A stretch of 64,000 nt of DNA from JAGIBJ01 sp032119595 (GTDB lineage: Bacteria > Actinomycetota > Thermoleophilia > Solirubrobacterales > Solirubrobacteraceae): NCBI GenBank assembly GCA_032119595.1, contig JAUMBQ010000008.1, positions 186,001-250,000 on the forward strand, given 5' to 3'. Made by a program: the position numbers and the translations under genes. The notes beneath the pieces are model-generated. The model saw only the letters and a program-made list of their open reading frames with translations. It had not been told where the DNA came from and did not search any database. Below, piece by piece: positions 1-9,422 of this stretch; position 1 is the stretch's first letter; the number at the start of each line of letters is the position of its first letter.

Positions 1-391
1 CATCAAGGAGGGCCGCGACGCGGGCCTCTCCAACGACGAGGCCGTGGCGGTCGGCATCCAGCGCACCGGCAAGATCATCACGGCTGCCGGCATGCTGTTC
101 TGCGTCGCGATCGGCGCGTTCGCCACGTCCAAGATCATCTTCATTAAGGAGGTCGGTGTGGGCACGGCCGCCGCCGTCCTGATCGACGCGACCATCGTCC
201 GCGCCCTGCTCGTCCCGGCCCTCATGAAGCTCCTGGGCGACTGGAACTGGTGGGCACCCGCGCCGCTGCGCAGGCTCCACGACGCGATGGGCATCGAGGA
301 GTCGGCGCCCGAGGTCCAGATCGAGCGCGAGCCGGTCCCGGCCGCCCCACCCCGCGCCAAGGTCGAGCCGCCGGCGCCCAGGCCGCTGTAA
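1..391 (+). CDS. MMPL/RND-type transporter, C-terminal fragment
   Basis: The reading frame is open from the left edge, with complete codons from base 2, so the gene begins outside the window. The visible 129 residues hold the last two hydrophobic segments of an MMPL-type permease: one running from the RTGKIITAAG motif through the GAFATS motif, and one from GTAAAVLIDATIVR to the LGDWNWW motif. A Pro-rich cytoplasmic tail follows. Family knowledge: such proteins export lipids or other hydrophobic compounds using the proton-motive force. The substrate cannot be judged from the tail. The stop is TAA at 389-391, and the next gene is convergent. Confidence 0.85.
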   Translation, partial: IKEGRDAGLSNDEAVAVGIQRTGKIITAAGMLFCVAIGAFATSKIIFIKEVGVGTAAAVLIDATIVRALLVPALMKLLGDWNWWAPAPLRRLHDAMGIEESAPEVQIEREPVPAAPPRAKVEPPAPRPL

Positions 392-585
392 CCCAGCTAC
401 TCCGTCGGCCGCAGCGGGAACGACCAAGGGCCGCCTCGCAGAGCAAGACGACCCTCAAATCTCAAACCACCCCAGAACGGGAGCCCAAAACCCGGCGCCC
501 GCTCAGCCAAGCCGCCGAGTTCCGACCTGACCAGGCCCAGCGTGTCGCGACCCAGAACGGGAGCACCGAAACGCGCCGACCACGA

Positions 586-604
586 GGCCGCCCTCTAGGC
601 GGCC
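586..604. terminator. Small hairpin, possible terminator for ahcY
   Basis: Arms GGCCGCC (586-592) and GGCGGCC (598-604) pair perfectly around a 5-nt loop. It lies downstream of ahcY on the minus strand and of the transporter on the plus strand. There is no U-tract, so the assignment is tentative. Confidence 0.35.
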
Positions 605-610
605 CACAAG

Positions 611-725
611 CGGCGGGGTGGGGGTCCTTCCCAAAGCGGGCCAGCGTCGGATTGTCCGTTTCTCGCCGCCAGGCGATAAACGGACCATCCGATCGCAGCG
701 ACTGGGAAGGACCCCCCCCCCGCCG
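611..725. repeat. 115-bp near-perfect palindrome
   Basis: The outer arms 611-633 and 703-725 pair with one mismatch (T619 against C717). The inner arms 646-667 and 672-693 pair with two mismatches and one G-T wobble around a 4-nt loop. Between them is an unpaired internal bulge of 9-12 nt on each side. The structure is much larger than an ordinary terminator and has no T-run. It could be a terminator, a REP/MITE-like mobile palindrome or a supercoil-sensitive cruciform. No second copy was noticed in the window. Confidence 0.6.
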
Positions 726-739
726 CGCCGTAGAGCTGA

Positions 740-2191
<1,452 letters not shown>

Positions 2192-2437
2192 GGAAACGCG
2201 GGGCTTTCGTCGAAGCGGGAAACGGGCAAGGGCAGGTGAGACTGCCGCAGGCGTAGACCAACCTTACCACGACCTTGTCAAGGTTTGGGGAAGCTCCACG
2301 CTCGGCAGGGTGGCTGCCGCGGCTTCCCCGGTCATACGGCCATCAGACCTCGTCCAGGTCCAAACACCGCCGATGTGTTGAACACGTCGGGTCTCCCCCG
2401 CCCCGCCCCACCACCCTTCCTCCGGCACCAGGGATCC

Positions 2438-4360
2438 ATGCTCTCCTCACTTCCGCCCGTATTTGGTCGCGCGCGCGACCGCGTCACTCGCAACACCCCC
2501 TCGATGATCGTTGCGGTCGCCGCATCCGGCGTGGCGCTCTCCGGCACGGCCTATGCGGCAACAGTCATCACCGGAGCCGATGTGAAGAACGGCTCGCTTA
2601 CGGGCGACGACGTCAAGCCCGAGAGCCTGACCGGAGAACACATCAAAAAGGGCTCGATCCGTGCTACGGACATCAACCCGGGCACCGTCCGCAATTTCCA
2701 GGCGAAGACGCCTGGCCCCGCGGGTGCCGACGGCGCCAAGGGTGAGGCGGGCGCAGCTGGCGCAGCCGGAGCCAAGGGCGATGCTGGCGCAGCCGGAGCC
2801 AAGGGCGATGCCGGCGCAGCCGGAGCCAAGGGTGACGCTGGAGTTGCCGGCGCCACTGGGGCCGCAGGGATTGCAGGCGCCACCGGACCGGCTGGTCCGT
2901 CGGGCGCTGCTGGCGCCGCCGGCCTGGCTGGCGCGACGGGCCCTGCTGGGCCCGCTGGCACGGCCGGCCCGGCCGGGGCCACTGGACCCGCTGGGCCGTC
3001 CGGCGCGACCGGTGCTTCAGGACCCGCTGGACCCGCCGGCGCAACGGGCGCCGCCGGTGCTGACGGCGCGGTGGGCCCGATGGGCCCGGCCGGCCCGGCC
3101 GGTGGTCCCGAAGGACCGACCGGAGCGACCGGAGCCTCCGGCGCTGACGGCGTCGACGGCGCCGAAGGCCCGACCGGTCCTCAGGGTCTTCAAGGCGACC
3201 AGGGTGCAACGGGCGCGACGGGCGCAACCGGCGACGCTGGCCTCGACGGTGCCGACGGAGCCGAGGGCGCAACCGGTGCTCAGGGTCTTCAAGGCGACCA
3301 GGGCGCTACCGGCGAGACCGGGGCGACGGGCGCGACGGGCGAGACCGGAGCAACGGGCGAAGCTGGCGTCGACGGCGTCGACGGTCTCGATGGTCTCGAC
3401 GGCGCTGCTGGGCTTGACGGTGTGACCGGCGCAACTGGCGTTGCTGGCGCGACCGGGGCAACCGGCGCGGAGGGCGTCCAAGGAATCCAAGGCGTGACTG
3501 GCGACACGGGCCTCACCGGCGTCACTGGCGCAACCGGCGCCCAAGGCGTGACGGGCGACACCGGCGCACAAGGCATTCAGGGCATCCAAGGTATCCAGGG
3601 CGACACCGGCCTGACCGGGCCGGCCGGCCCCACCGGTAACACGGGCCCGGCCGGGCCGCAGGGCCTGACCGGCGCGACGGGAGACACCGGCGCGCAAGGC
3701 ACGACGGGCGCAACCGGCGCAACGGGTGTCACGGGCGACACCGGACTGGTCGGCCCGGACGGCCCGACCGGCGCTGAGGGCCTGCAAGGCACCCAAGGCA
3801 TCCAAGGCGTCGAGGGCGCTACGGGCGCCACCGGCATGACGGGCGTGACCGGCGCAACCGGCGCCAAGGGCGACCAGGGCGTTCGCGGGTTCACTGGCGC
3901 GACCGGCACCCCGGGCGACACCGGCGCGACTGGTGCCACCGGCGCGACCGGCGCCCGCGGCCAGTCGCTCTGGGACGACATCCCGAGCGGCATCACCGTC
4001 TCCAACGGCCTCGTCTACAGCGCACTCCAGCCTGCCGGGGCGAGCGGCGTGATCGAGCAGCGCATCGATCTCCCGGGCCGTGCCGGCATCAACCTCACCG
4101 ATAACGACGTCAACGTCGTGATCAACGGCGGGACCGCGCTCAGCGATGGCGATCCGGGCGCATGCACCGGCACCGCGGCCAACCCGACCGCGCCGTCGCA
4201 CCAGGTATGCATCTACCTCGACGCTCCGACCGGAGACATCATCAGCGTCACCGGTATCGGATCGGCCTACCTCAAGCGTGAGGGCTTCTCGATCGCGATC
4301 GACGTCGGCAGCACCGGCGGGCTGACCAACGTGGTCGGGACCTGGGCCTACCGCGAATAG
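2438..4360 (+). CDS. Secreted collagen-like (Gly-X-Y) repeat protein
   Basis: The chosen ATG at 2438 gives 640 residues; an ATG 51 codons upstream only adds low-complexity sequence. Residues 1-41 look like a signal/anchor segment ending in an AYAA motif. Residues ~45-75 hold three short copies of a motif like NGSLTGDDVKPESLTGEHI. Gly-X-Y triplets run from about residue 92 to 507 (~138 triplets), rich in GAT, GPA and GDT, with one extra Gly breaking phase near residue 222. The last ~130 residues are a non-repetitive domain with two Cys, possibly a trimerisation or adhesive head. Family knowledge: bacterial collagen-like proteins form triple helices on the surface, with Thr-rich triplets stabilising them. 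The function here is inferred to be surface display or adhesion. Confidence 0.9.
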   Translation: MLSSLPPVFGRARDRVTRNTPSMIVAVAASGVALSGTAYAATVITGADVKNGSLTGDDVKPESLTGEHIKKGSIRATDINPGTVRNFQAKTPGPAGADGAKGEAGAAGAAGAKGDAGAAGAKGDAGAAGAKGDAGVAGATGAAGIAGATGPAGPSGAAGAAGLAGATGPAGPAGTAGPAGATGPAGPSGATGASGPAGPAGATGAAGADGAVGPMGPAGPAGGPEGPTGATGASGADGVDGAEGPTGPQGLQGDQGATGATGATGDAGLDGADGAEGATGAQGLQGDQGATGETGATGATGETGATGEAGVDGVDGLDGLDGAAGLDGVTGATGVAGATGATGAEGVQGIQGVTGDTGLTGVTGATGAQGVTGDTGAQGIQGIQGIQGDTGLTGPAGPTGNTGPAGPQGLTGATGDTGAQGTTGATGATGVTGDTGLVGPDGPTGAEGLQGTQGIQGVEGATGATGMTGVTGATGAKGDQGVRGFTGATGTPGDTGATGATGATGARGQSLWDDIPSGITVSNGLVYSALQPAGASGVIEQRIDLPGRAGINLTDNDVNVVINGGTALSDGDPGACTGTAANPTAPSHQVCIYLDAPTGDIISVTGIGSAYLKREGFSIAIDVGSTGGLTNVVGTWAYRE

Positions 4361-4377
4361 CGGCTCGACTGGGCGAC

Positions 4378-4413
4378 CGGGCGGGCACGGTGACCTTCGT
4401 CGCCACCCGCCCG
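4378..4413. terminator. Hairpin between convergent collagen-like and MerR genes
   Basis: Arms CGGGCGGG (4378-4385) and CCCGCCCG (4406-4413) pair perfectly. An inner GGTGAC/GTCGCC stem, with one wobble, closes on a CTTC loop. It lies between two convergent stops and could serve both strands. Confidence 0.6.
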
Positions 4414-4443
4414 TCGCCGCTTGCGCAGCGACGCCCGCGCTGC

Positions 4444-4812
4444 TCAGGTGACGTCGCGCAATTCGGCGAGCAGGCGCTGGTGCTTCTCCTGCTCCCAGCG
4501 CAGCCAGGCCGAGTCGTCTTCGACTTCGGCCGGGCGGGCTGGCCCCTCGGCAAGCCACCCGTCGATCCGGCCGCGAAGCGCGTCGTCTTCCCGCAGCCGC
4601 AAGGCGAACGCAACGTCGCCGAGACCGAGGTCATGCTGCGTGATCAGCTCCCGCAGCGTGCGCAACCGCTGAAGTTCGGCCGGGCCGTAGAGGCGGTACC
4701 CCGCGGCCGAGCGCTCCGGCTCGATCAGGCCCACCGTCTCGATGTAGCGCAGCATGCGCGGCGACCACCCGGTCGTCGCGGCCGCCTCGTGGATGGTGAG
4801 TCCTTCCGACAC
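4444..4812 (-). CDS. MerR-family transcriptional regulator
   Basis: A GTG start at 4812 gives 122 residues starting right at the MerR helix-turn-helix. That begins LTIHEAAATTGWS and continues through the wing motif GYRLYGPAELQRLR, with a C-terminal helical region ending in WLRWEQEKHQRLL. An ATG at 4878 would add 22 residues. Longer readings would overlap the upstream gene's stop at 4929 and are unlikely. MerR proteins bind spacer-stretched promoters as dimers. No Cys-based metal site is visible, so the inducer is unknown. It is downstream of, and in the same direction as, the beta-propeller gene. Confidence 0.8.
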   Translation of the reverse strand: MSEGLTIHEAAATTGWSPRMLRYIETVGLIEPERSAAGYRLYGPAELQRLRTLRELITQHDLGLGDVAFALRLREDDALRGRIDGWLAEGPARPAEVEDDSAWLRWEQEKHQRLLAELRDVT

Positions 4813-4928
4813 GCTTCCAACGTACCGACCGAGCCCGGAGCGCGGCCTTTGCCGCGGCCCCGGGCCCGTGTCGAACATTCCTGGCGGGGTGAGCGACGGG
4901 ATGCACCCGTCGCCCAGCCCATACTCGG

Positions 4929-7094
4929 CTACTTGGTGACGGTGAGGGCCAGGCGCTTGCTGCCAGCACCCGCACGACCGGAGTCGCCCGTCCACTGACC
5001 GACGACCTCGTAGCTACCCTTCTTGAGCTTGAAGCGAGCGGTGAAGCTCCCGCCGTTGGCGCCGGCCACGACGTTCAGCGAACTCCAGCTCGCGCTGCCG
5101 ACCTTGTGCACGGCGACGCGGACGATCTCGCCGCCCTTGGCACCGGGCAGCGTTCCGCTGATGGCAACCTTGCTGGAGGCCTTCTGCTTCTTGACCGTAC
5201 GCGACAGCGACAGGGTGCTGGCCGTGCCACGAACTCCACCCGTGGTGGTGCTGAACAGCGCCGGAGCTTCGCCGCCGGTAACCGCGGCGTACGCCTTGCC
5301 TGGGCCATCGGCTGCGAGGGCGCTGATCCCGTCGCCGCCACCCGTCAGGGCCTGCGCAGCAAAGGTCTTTCCGGTGTCGGTCGAACGCAGGACGACCGAG
5401 TCGCCCCACTCATCGCCCAGCGGGACGACGAGGAATTCCGTGGCGCTGGCAGCCTCGAGGCCGCTTACCCGTGCGCCGACGCCCGAGAGTTCGGTCCACT
5501 TGCCCTTGTCGCTGGAGGAGCGGTAGAGCCGACCGTCGATGCTGGCCAGCAGACCCTTGCTCGGGATCGCCGCGACCTCGTCGACGGACTTCGCACCCTT
5601 GGGCAGTGCGACGACCTTCCACGTCTCGCCGGCATTCGACGTGGCGCGGATGCCGCCGGTCTTCTTGTGGCTATCCCAGACGAATGCGCGGTTGCCCTTG
5701 GCGTCGACGCCTTCGATCTTGAACTTCTTGAGGTTCTTGGAACTCACGGCCTCGAAGATGCCGTCGGCCTCGGCGCGGTAAACGCCGAACCGGCCGAGCA
5801 GCACCTGCGTGGTCGCATCGAACGCGACGACGTACTGCGACGGGCTCGGCGTGCCGGTGTCGAGCGTCGTCCAGGTCGCGCCACCATTCTGGGTGCGCTG
5901 GAGGTTGCCGTTGACCCCGAGGGCGTAGCCGATCTTGTCGTCGACGAAGTCGGCGTCGGCGAGCGCGCCGGTGGAGAGGGTCGGGAGCAGCGTCCAGGCC
6001 TCGTTCACGACGCGGGCGATGCGGCCGTTGCCGGTGATACCGACCGGGCCGCCAGCTCCGCGGGTATCGATCGAGCGAATCTCCTCGGCGACGGGGTCCG
6101 ACGAGGTGCGGCGGAAGGTGGCGCCGTCATCATCGGAGAGGTACGTCACGCCGCGCTTGCCGATGGCTACGAGCCGCGAGCCCGCGCCGTAGCCGACGGC
6201 GAACACATCGCCATTGCCGATCGTTGCCTTCGTCAGCGTGGCGCCGGCGTCGCTGGTGAGCGCAAGCTGGTTGGCGCCAAAGAACGCGCACTGCTGGTCG
6301 GTTCGGCAGCTCACCGACGTGGGCTCCAGGCCGCCGAGCGACTTGGAGGTCCAGGTGACGCCGGAATCCGTCGACACGGCGTAGACGTCTTTGCCCCAGC
6401 CCACGAGCGTGGTCGGGGTCAAGAGGCGCACCGACGACACGTTGCCGGGAAGCGGAGCCACGTCAGACCACGTCTGGCCGCCATCGGGCGTCTTCTTGAG
6501 CGTCGTCGCGGTCGTCGCGAAGCCGGTGGTGTCGTTCGCGAACAGCACGCGCGTGCCGCCGTCGACCTTGGTGGCGCTGCCGAACGACGCGCCACCGTCC
6601 GTGGTCTTCAGGACCCGGCCGTCGTCCATGAGGACGTACCCCGTGGTCTTGGAGACGAAGTCGACCGAGCGGATCGCGGTGTCGCAGGTCCCTTCGGTGC
6701 CGTCGAACACGACGCGCGAGAAGGTCGCGCCGGCGTCCGTGCTGAGCCGCAGCCCGCAAGCCTTGGACGTGCCGACGCGCGCGACGAGCGTGTTCTCGTC
6801 GACCAGGTCGATCGAGTTGATCGTCTGACCCGTGCCGGTGTAAAGGCCCGACCAGTTCGAGCCGCCATCGGTCGTGCGAAGGACCGTGCCGCCGCCGCCG
6901 TAGGCGTAACCGGTGTTGCCGGTGAACTCAACGCCGAACAGGCTGTTGCCCTGCGGCGCCGGATTGGTCCAGTTCCAGCCGGCGGTGCTGAGCGCAACCC
7001 CGGCGGCTGACGCGGCGCTTGGGGCGGAGAGCGCTGCGACGGCGAGCGGCACGATGGCGAACGCGCGTCGCATGGTCATGAGTGATTTGGACAT
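4929..7094 (-). CDS. Secreted Ycf48/Asp-box beta-propeller protein
   Basis: The start ATG at 7094 begins MSKSLMTMRRAFAIVPLAV, a signal peptide with a likely cleavage after ASAA, giving 721 residues. At least ten Asp-box-like motifs recur every 40-60 residues, such as TDGGSNW, STDAGATF, TPDGGQTW, STDSGVTW, TQNGGATW and STDTGKTF. These are typical of BNR/sialidase-like and Ycf48/Hcf136-type propellers. The last ~100 residues form a separate Ig-like domain ending in LALTVTK. Asp boxes here are structural; I see no sialidase catalytic set. The role is unknown: extracellular, probably binding protein or glycan. The gene has its own intergenic region upstream. Confidence 0.8.
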   Translation of the reverse strand: MSKSLMTMRRAFAIVPLAVAALSAPSAASAAGVALSTAGWNWTNPAPQGNSLFGVEFTGNTGYAYGGGGTVLRTTDGGSNWSGLYTGTGQTINSIDLVDENTLVARVGTSKACGLRLSTDAGATFSRVVFDGTEGTCDTAIRSVDFVSKTTGYVLMDDGRVLKTTDGGASFGSATKVDGGTRVLFANDTTGFATTATTLKKTPDGGQTWSDVAPLPGNVSSVRLLTPTTLVGWGKDVYAVSTDSGVTWTSKSLGGLEPTSVSCRTDQQCAFFGANQLALTSDAGATLTKATIGNGDVFAVGYGAGSRLVAIGKRGVTYLSDDDGATFRRTSSDPVAEEIRSIDTRGAGGPVGITGNGRIARVVNEAWTLLPTLSTGALADADFVDDKIGYALGVNGNLQRTQNGGATWTTLDTGTPSPSQYVVAFDATTQVLLGRFGVYRAEADGIFEAVSSKNLKKFKIEGVDAKGNRAFVWDSHKKTGGIRATSNAGETWKVVALPKGAKSVDEVAAIPSKGLLASIDGRLYRSSSDKGKWTELSGVGARVSGLEAASATEFLVVPLGDEWGDSVVLRSTDTGKTFAAQALTGGGDGISALAADGPGKAYAAVTGGEAPALFSTTTGGVRGTASTLSLSRTVKKQKASSKVAISGTLPGAKGGEIVRVAVHKVGSASWSSLNVVAGANGGSFTARFKLKKGSYEVVGQWTGDSGRAGAGSKRLALTVTK

Positions 7095-7258
7095 CAGACT
7101 CTCTAGTGAACGGTGGGTGGAACGCTCCGGCGCGTGGCAGACGGAGCTGGTGACATGCATAACAGCACGCGACCCGACCGAAAGTTACGGTCGCGCGCCA
7201 TATTGGTCATCCGGCGCCAAACCGCCGGTATCCCACAGCCCCTTCGCGGGGCGACGGT

Positions 7259-8326
7259 TCAGTCGGCCGCGAGGGCCGACTTGAGCCGGTCGATCCCGAC
7301 AATCGGCGAGGGATCTACGCCGCGGAGCACCGCGAGGTAGATCGAGGCGAGATCGCCCAGGAGCGACAGCGACAGGAGGCGCTCGATCGAGGTTCCGGAT
7401 CGCGCCGGGACCACCACGGTCGTCTCTGCTTGGTCCTCGATGATCGCCCGAGTCACGGCGATGCGCTGGGCGATGCGGGGATGCAGATCGGTGTCGTCCA
7501 GGAACACTGCGGAGAACGGTGCGCTGTCGGCAGCGCGCTCCCACCCCATGAGTTCGTTGTGATCGAGTTCGGGGAGCCCGTGGGCGAAGCAGTGCAGCTT
7601 GGCGTTCTCGTTGATCTGGCACTTCCAACGGTAGGCCACGGCGCGAGTCGGCCCGGCGCCGTAGATCAGCGGGATGGTGCCGTGGAGTGCTTGCGCAAGC
7701 CGCTTAGGCTCGCTGTCGTCGGCGCCGGCCGGACCCCACTCGCGGACGAGTTCTTCCAGGTGCGCCGCAGCGACATCGATCTCGGTCGTGCGCCGCGGGG
7801 CGACGCCGGCGAGGGCGGCAACTTCGATCGCAGCGGTGAAGACGTAGCCGAGCGCAGCGCGCGGCTGGAGGCCACCCGCGATCGGGATGACTGGAACGCC
7901 ATCGCGACGAGCAAGTTCGCCGAGCTCCCCACCGGTCGTAGCGACGACGCGGCGAGCGCCAATCACGCCAGCGGCTTCGTAACACGCGAGGGTCTCCTCG
8001 GTGCTGCCCGAGTAGGAGGTGCACAGGACCGTCGTGTCCTGCGTGGTCCACGACGGCAGCTCGTAGCCGCGCGCGAGCGAGATCGGCCGCGACGCCTGAT
8101 CACCGATCGCGGCGACCGCGAGGGCGCCGCCGATGCCGGAGCCACCCATGCCGGCGATCACGAGCCCATCGCGCGATTCCCACGGCGTCAGTCCTGCCGA
8201 CTCGACCTTCCAGGCGGCATCGCGGAGCTGGTCGGGGAGCGAGAGCGCGTCGGCGAGCATCTCGCCGGGGTCTCCTGCGGCAATCGTGCCCGCGTCGAGT
8301 GCGAACGGGTCAGCGTGCTGGGCCAT
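7259..8326 (-). CDS. Bifunctional phosphoglucose/phosphomannose isomerase
   Basis: Interconverts glucose-6-P or mannose-6-P with fructose-6-P. A clear GGAGG six bases before the ATG at 8326 fixes the start and gives 355 residues. Two SIS-type folds are visible: GMGGSGIGG at 59-67 and SYSGSTEET at 104-112 form the sugar-phosphate site. The INENAK motif further on fits the PGI/PMI family's catalytic region. It overlaps the end of the upstream nucleotidyltransferase gene by 17 bp, so the two are co-translated. The context (sugar-nucleotide genes just upstream) points to supply of mannose-6-P or hexose-P for envelope glycans. Confidence 0.88.
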   Translation of the reverse strand: MAQHADPFALDAGTIAAGDPGEMLADALSLPDQLRDAAWKVESAGLTPWESRDGLVIAGMGGSGIGGALAVAAIGDQASRPISLARGYELPSWTTQDTTVLCTSYSGSTEETLACYEAAGVIGARRVVATTGGELGELARRDGVPVIPIAGGLQPRAALGYVFTAAIEVAALAGVAPRRTTEIDVAAAHLEELVREWGPAGADDSEPKRLAQALHGTIPLIYGAGPTRAVAYRWKCQINENAKLHCFAHGLPELDHNELMGWERAADSAPFSAVFLDDTDLHPRIAQRIAVTRAIIEDQAETTVVVPARSGTSIERLLSLSLLGDLASIYLAVLRGVDPSPIVGIDRLKSALAAD

Positions 8327-9416
8327 CGTGAGCCTCCAGGTCGGCTTCGATCTTCGCCTCGTGTGGGACGAGCGTGCCGGGCGGCACGACGGCGCCAGGA
8401 CCAACGACCGCAAGATGGCCGATGACGGCCTCGGCACCGACGTTGCCATCGTGGCCGACAAGCGACCGGTAGAGCTGGGCACCGTCGCCGACCTTGGCGC
8501 CAGCCAGGACGACGGAGTCCCGGACCGCTGCCGTCGCGCCGATCGTGGCACCGACGCCAACGACGGAGTTCGGGCCGACGCGGGCATCGTCGCCGACGAC
8601 GGCGCCAGCCGCGATCCAGCACGGTCCGGTCACGCGGCCATCGACGGTGGCGGTGGGATCGATGAAGATCCCTTGGTCGTCGAGCAGATTGTGCGTGTGC
8701 GTGGGGAGCTTGCCGCTCAAAACATCCCGGATGCCATCGAGGTAGCGCTCGGGCGTCCCAAGGTCCATGAAATAGGCCCCGCGATGCGGGAAGCCATAGA
8801 GGCCGTTGCCGACGAGCTTCGGGAAGACCTCGCGCTCGATCGAGACGTTGATGTCCGGCGGGATCAGATCCAGCACGGAACGCTCGAGCACGTAGGCACC
8901 GGCCGAGATCAGGTCGGTGTCGATCTCTTCCTGCTTGGGCTTCTCGACGAAGCCCCGGACCACGTTGTCGTCGGTGGTGCGGACGAGTCCGAACGCTGAC
9001 GGGTCTTCGACGGGCACGAGGCCGAGCGTTCCCGTGGCGCCCGTCGCCTCGTGCGCGGCGATCTGCGCGGTCAGGTCGAGGTCGGTGAGGACGTCGCCAT
9101 TGAGCATGAGGAACCGGTCGTGGAGGTGCGCTTCTGCGAACTTCAGTGCGCCGGCGGTCCCACGCGGCTCAGGCTCCGTGAGGTAGGTCAGCTCCACCCC
9201 GTGCACATTGCCCTCGCCGAGGTACTCGATGAGCACGTCGGCCTTGAAGCCGCAGCACAGCACCGCCTCGGTGATCCCGTGCCCAGCAAGCCAGTCGAGC
9301 ATGTGCGCGAGGAACGGCCGGTCGACCACCTCAAGGACGGGCTTGGGCAGCTGTGAAGTCAGCGGGCGCAGGCGCGTGCCCTGCCCTCCGACCAGGATGA
9401 CGGCCTGGGTGACCAC
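8310..9416 (-). CDS. Sugar-1-phosphate nucleotidyltransferase (GDP-mannose pyrophosphorylase-like)
   Basis: A 368-residue protein. The N-terminal nucleotidyltransferase fold carries the signature GGQGTRLRPLT at about 9-19, the following LPKPVLEV, a FLMLNGDVL metal site near 103-111, and the VEKP motif of the sugar-binding region. From about residue 250 there are hexapeptide-like repeats of a left-handed beta-helix (for example IDPTATVDGRV and PNSVVGVGATIG). The layout fits ManC/GMP-pyrophosphorylase or GlmU/RfbA relatives; the neighbouring mannose isomerase favours GDP-mannose. It sits 6 bp after the dehydrogenase gene and overlaps the isomerase gene, forming a three-gene operon. Confidence 0.85.
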   Translation of the reverse strand: MVTQAVILVGGQGTRLRPLTSQLPKPVLEVVDRPFLAHMLDWLAGHGITEAVLCCGFKADVLIEYLGEGNVHGVELTYLTEPEPRGTAGALKFAEAHLHDRFLMLNGDVLTDLDLTAQIAAHEATGATGTLGLVPVEDPSAFGLVRTTDDNVVRGFVEKPKQEEIDTDLISAGAYVLERSVLDLIPPDINVSIEREVFPKLVGNGLYGFPHRGAYFMDLGTPERYLDGIRDVLSGKLPTHTHNLLDDQGIFIDPTATVDGRVTGPCWIAAGAVVGDDARVGPNSVVGVGATIGATAAVRDSVVLAGAKVGDGAQLYRSLVGHDGNVGAEAVIGHLAVVGPGAVVPPGTLVPHEAKIEADLEAHDGPAR

Positions 9417-9422
9417 GTGGCT

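Larger units (their letters stand above)
392..739. other. Intergenic stretch between convergent genes
   Basis: I see no credible gene in these 348 bases. They hold a short motif (agaacgggagc) twice, near 475 and 553, a perfect 7-bp-stem hairpin at 586-604, and a very long imperfect palindrome at 611-725. Together these probably terminate the transporter from the left and ahcY from the right. Confidence 0.6.

Noticed and set aside
2192..2437. Possible SAH riboswitch or promoter before ahcY
   Set aside because: I could not find the conserved SAH-riboswitch core on the minus strand. A TTGACA at 2276-2281 has no convincing -10 at 16-18 bp.
2700..3960. Dense short repeats that could be taken for a repeat array or CRISPR
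   Set aside because: They are in-frame Gly-X-Y codons of the collagen-like gene with no fixed spacer length.
3017..4558. Long open frame antisense to the collagen-like gene
   Set aside because: High-GC repeat DNA keeps the antisense frame free of stops. The composition is Ala/Gly/Arg shadow with no start context or family match.
5106..7010. 634-codon plus-strand open frame opposite the beta-propeller gene
   Set aside because: The composition is typical GC-shadow (Arg/Ala/Gly/Asp), and the real protein on the minus strand has a signal peptide and regular repeats.
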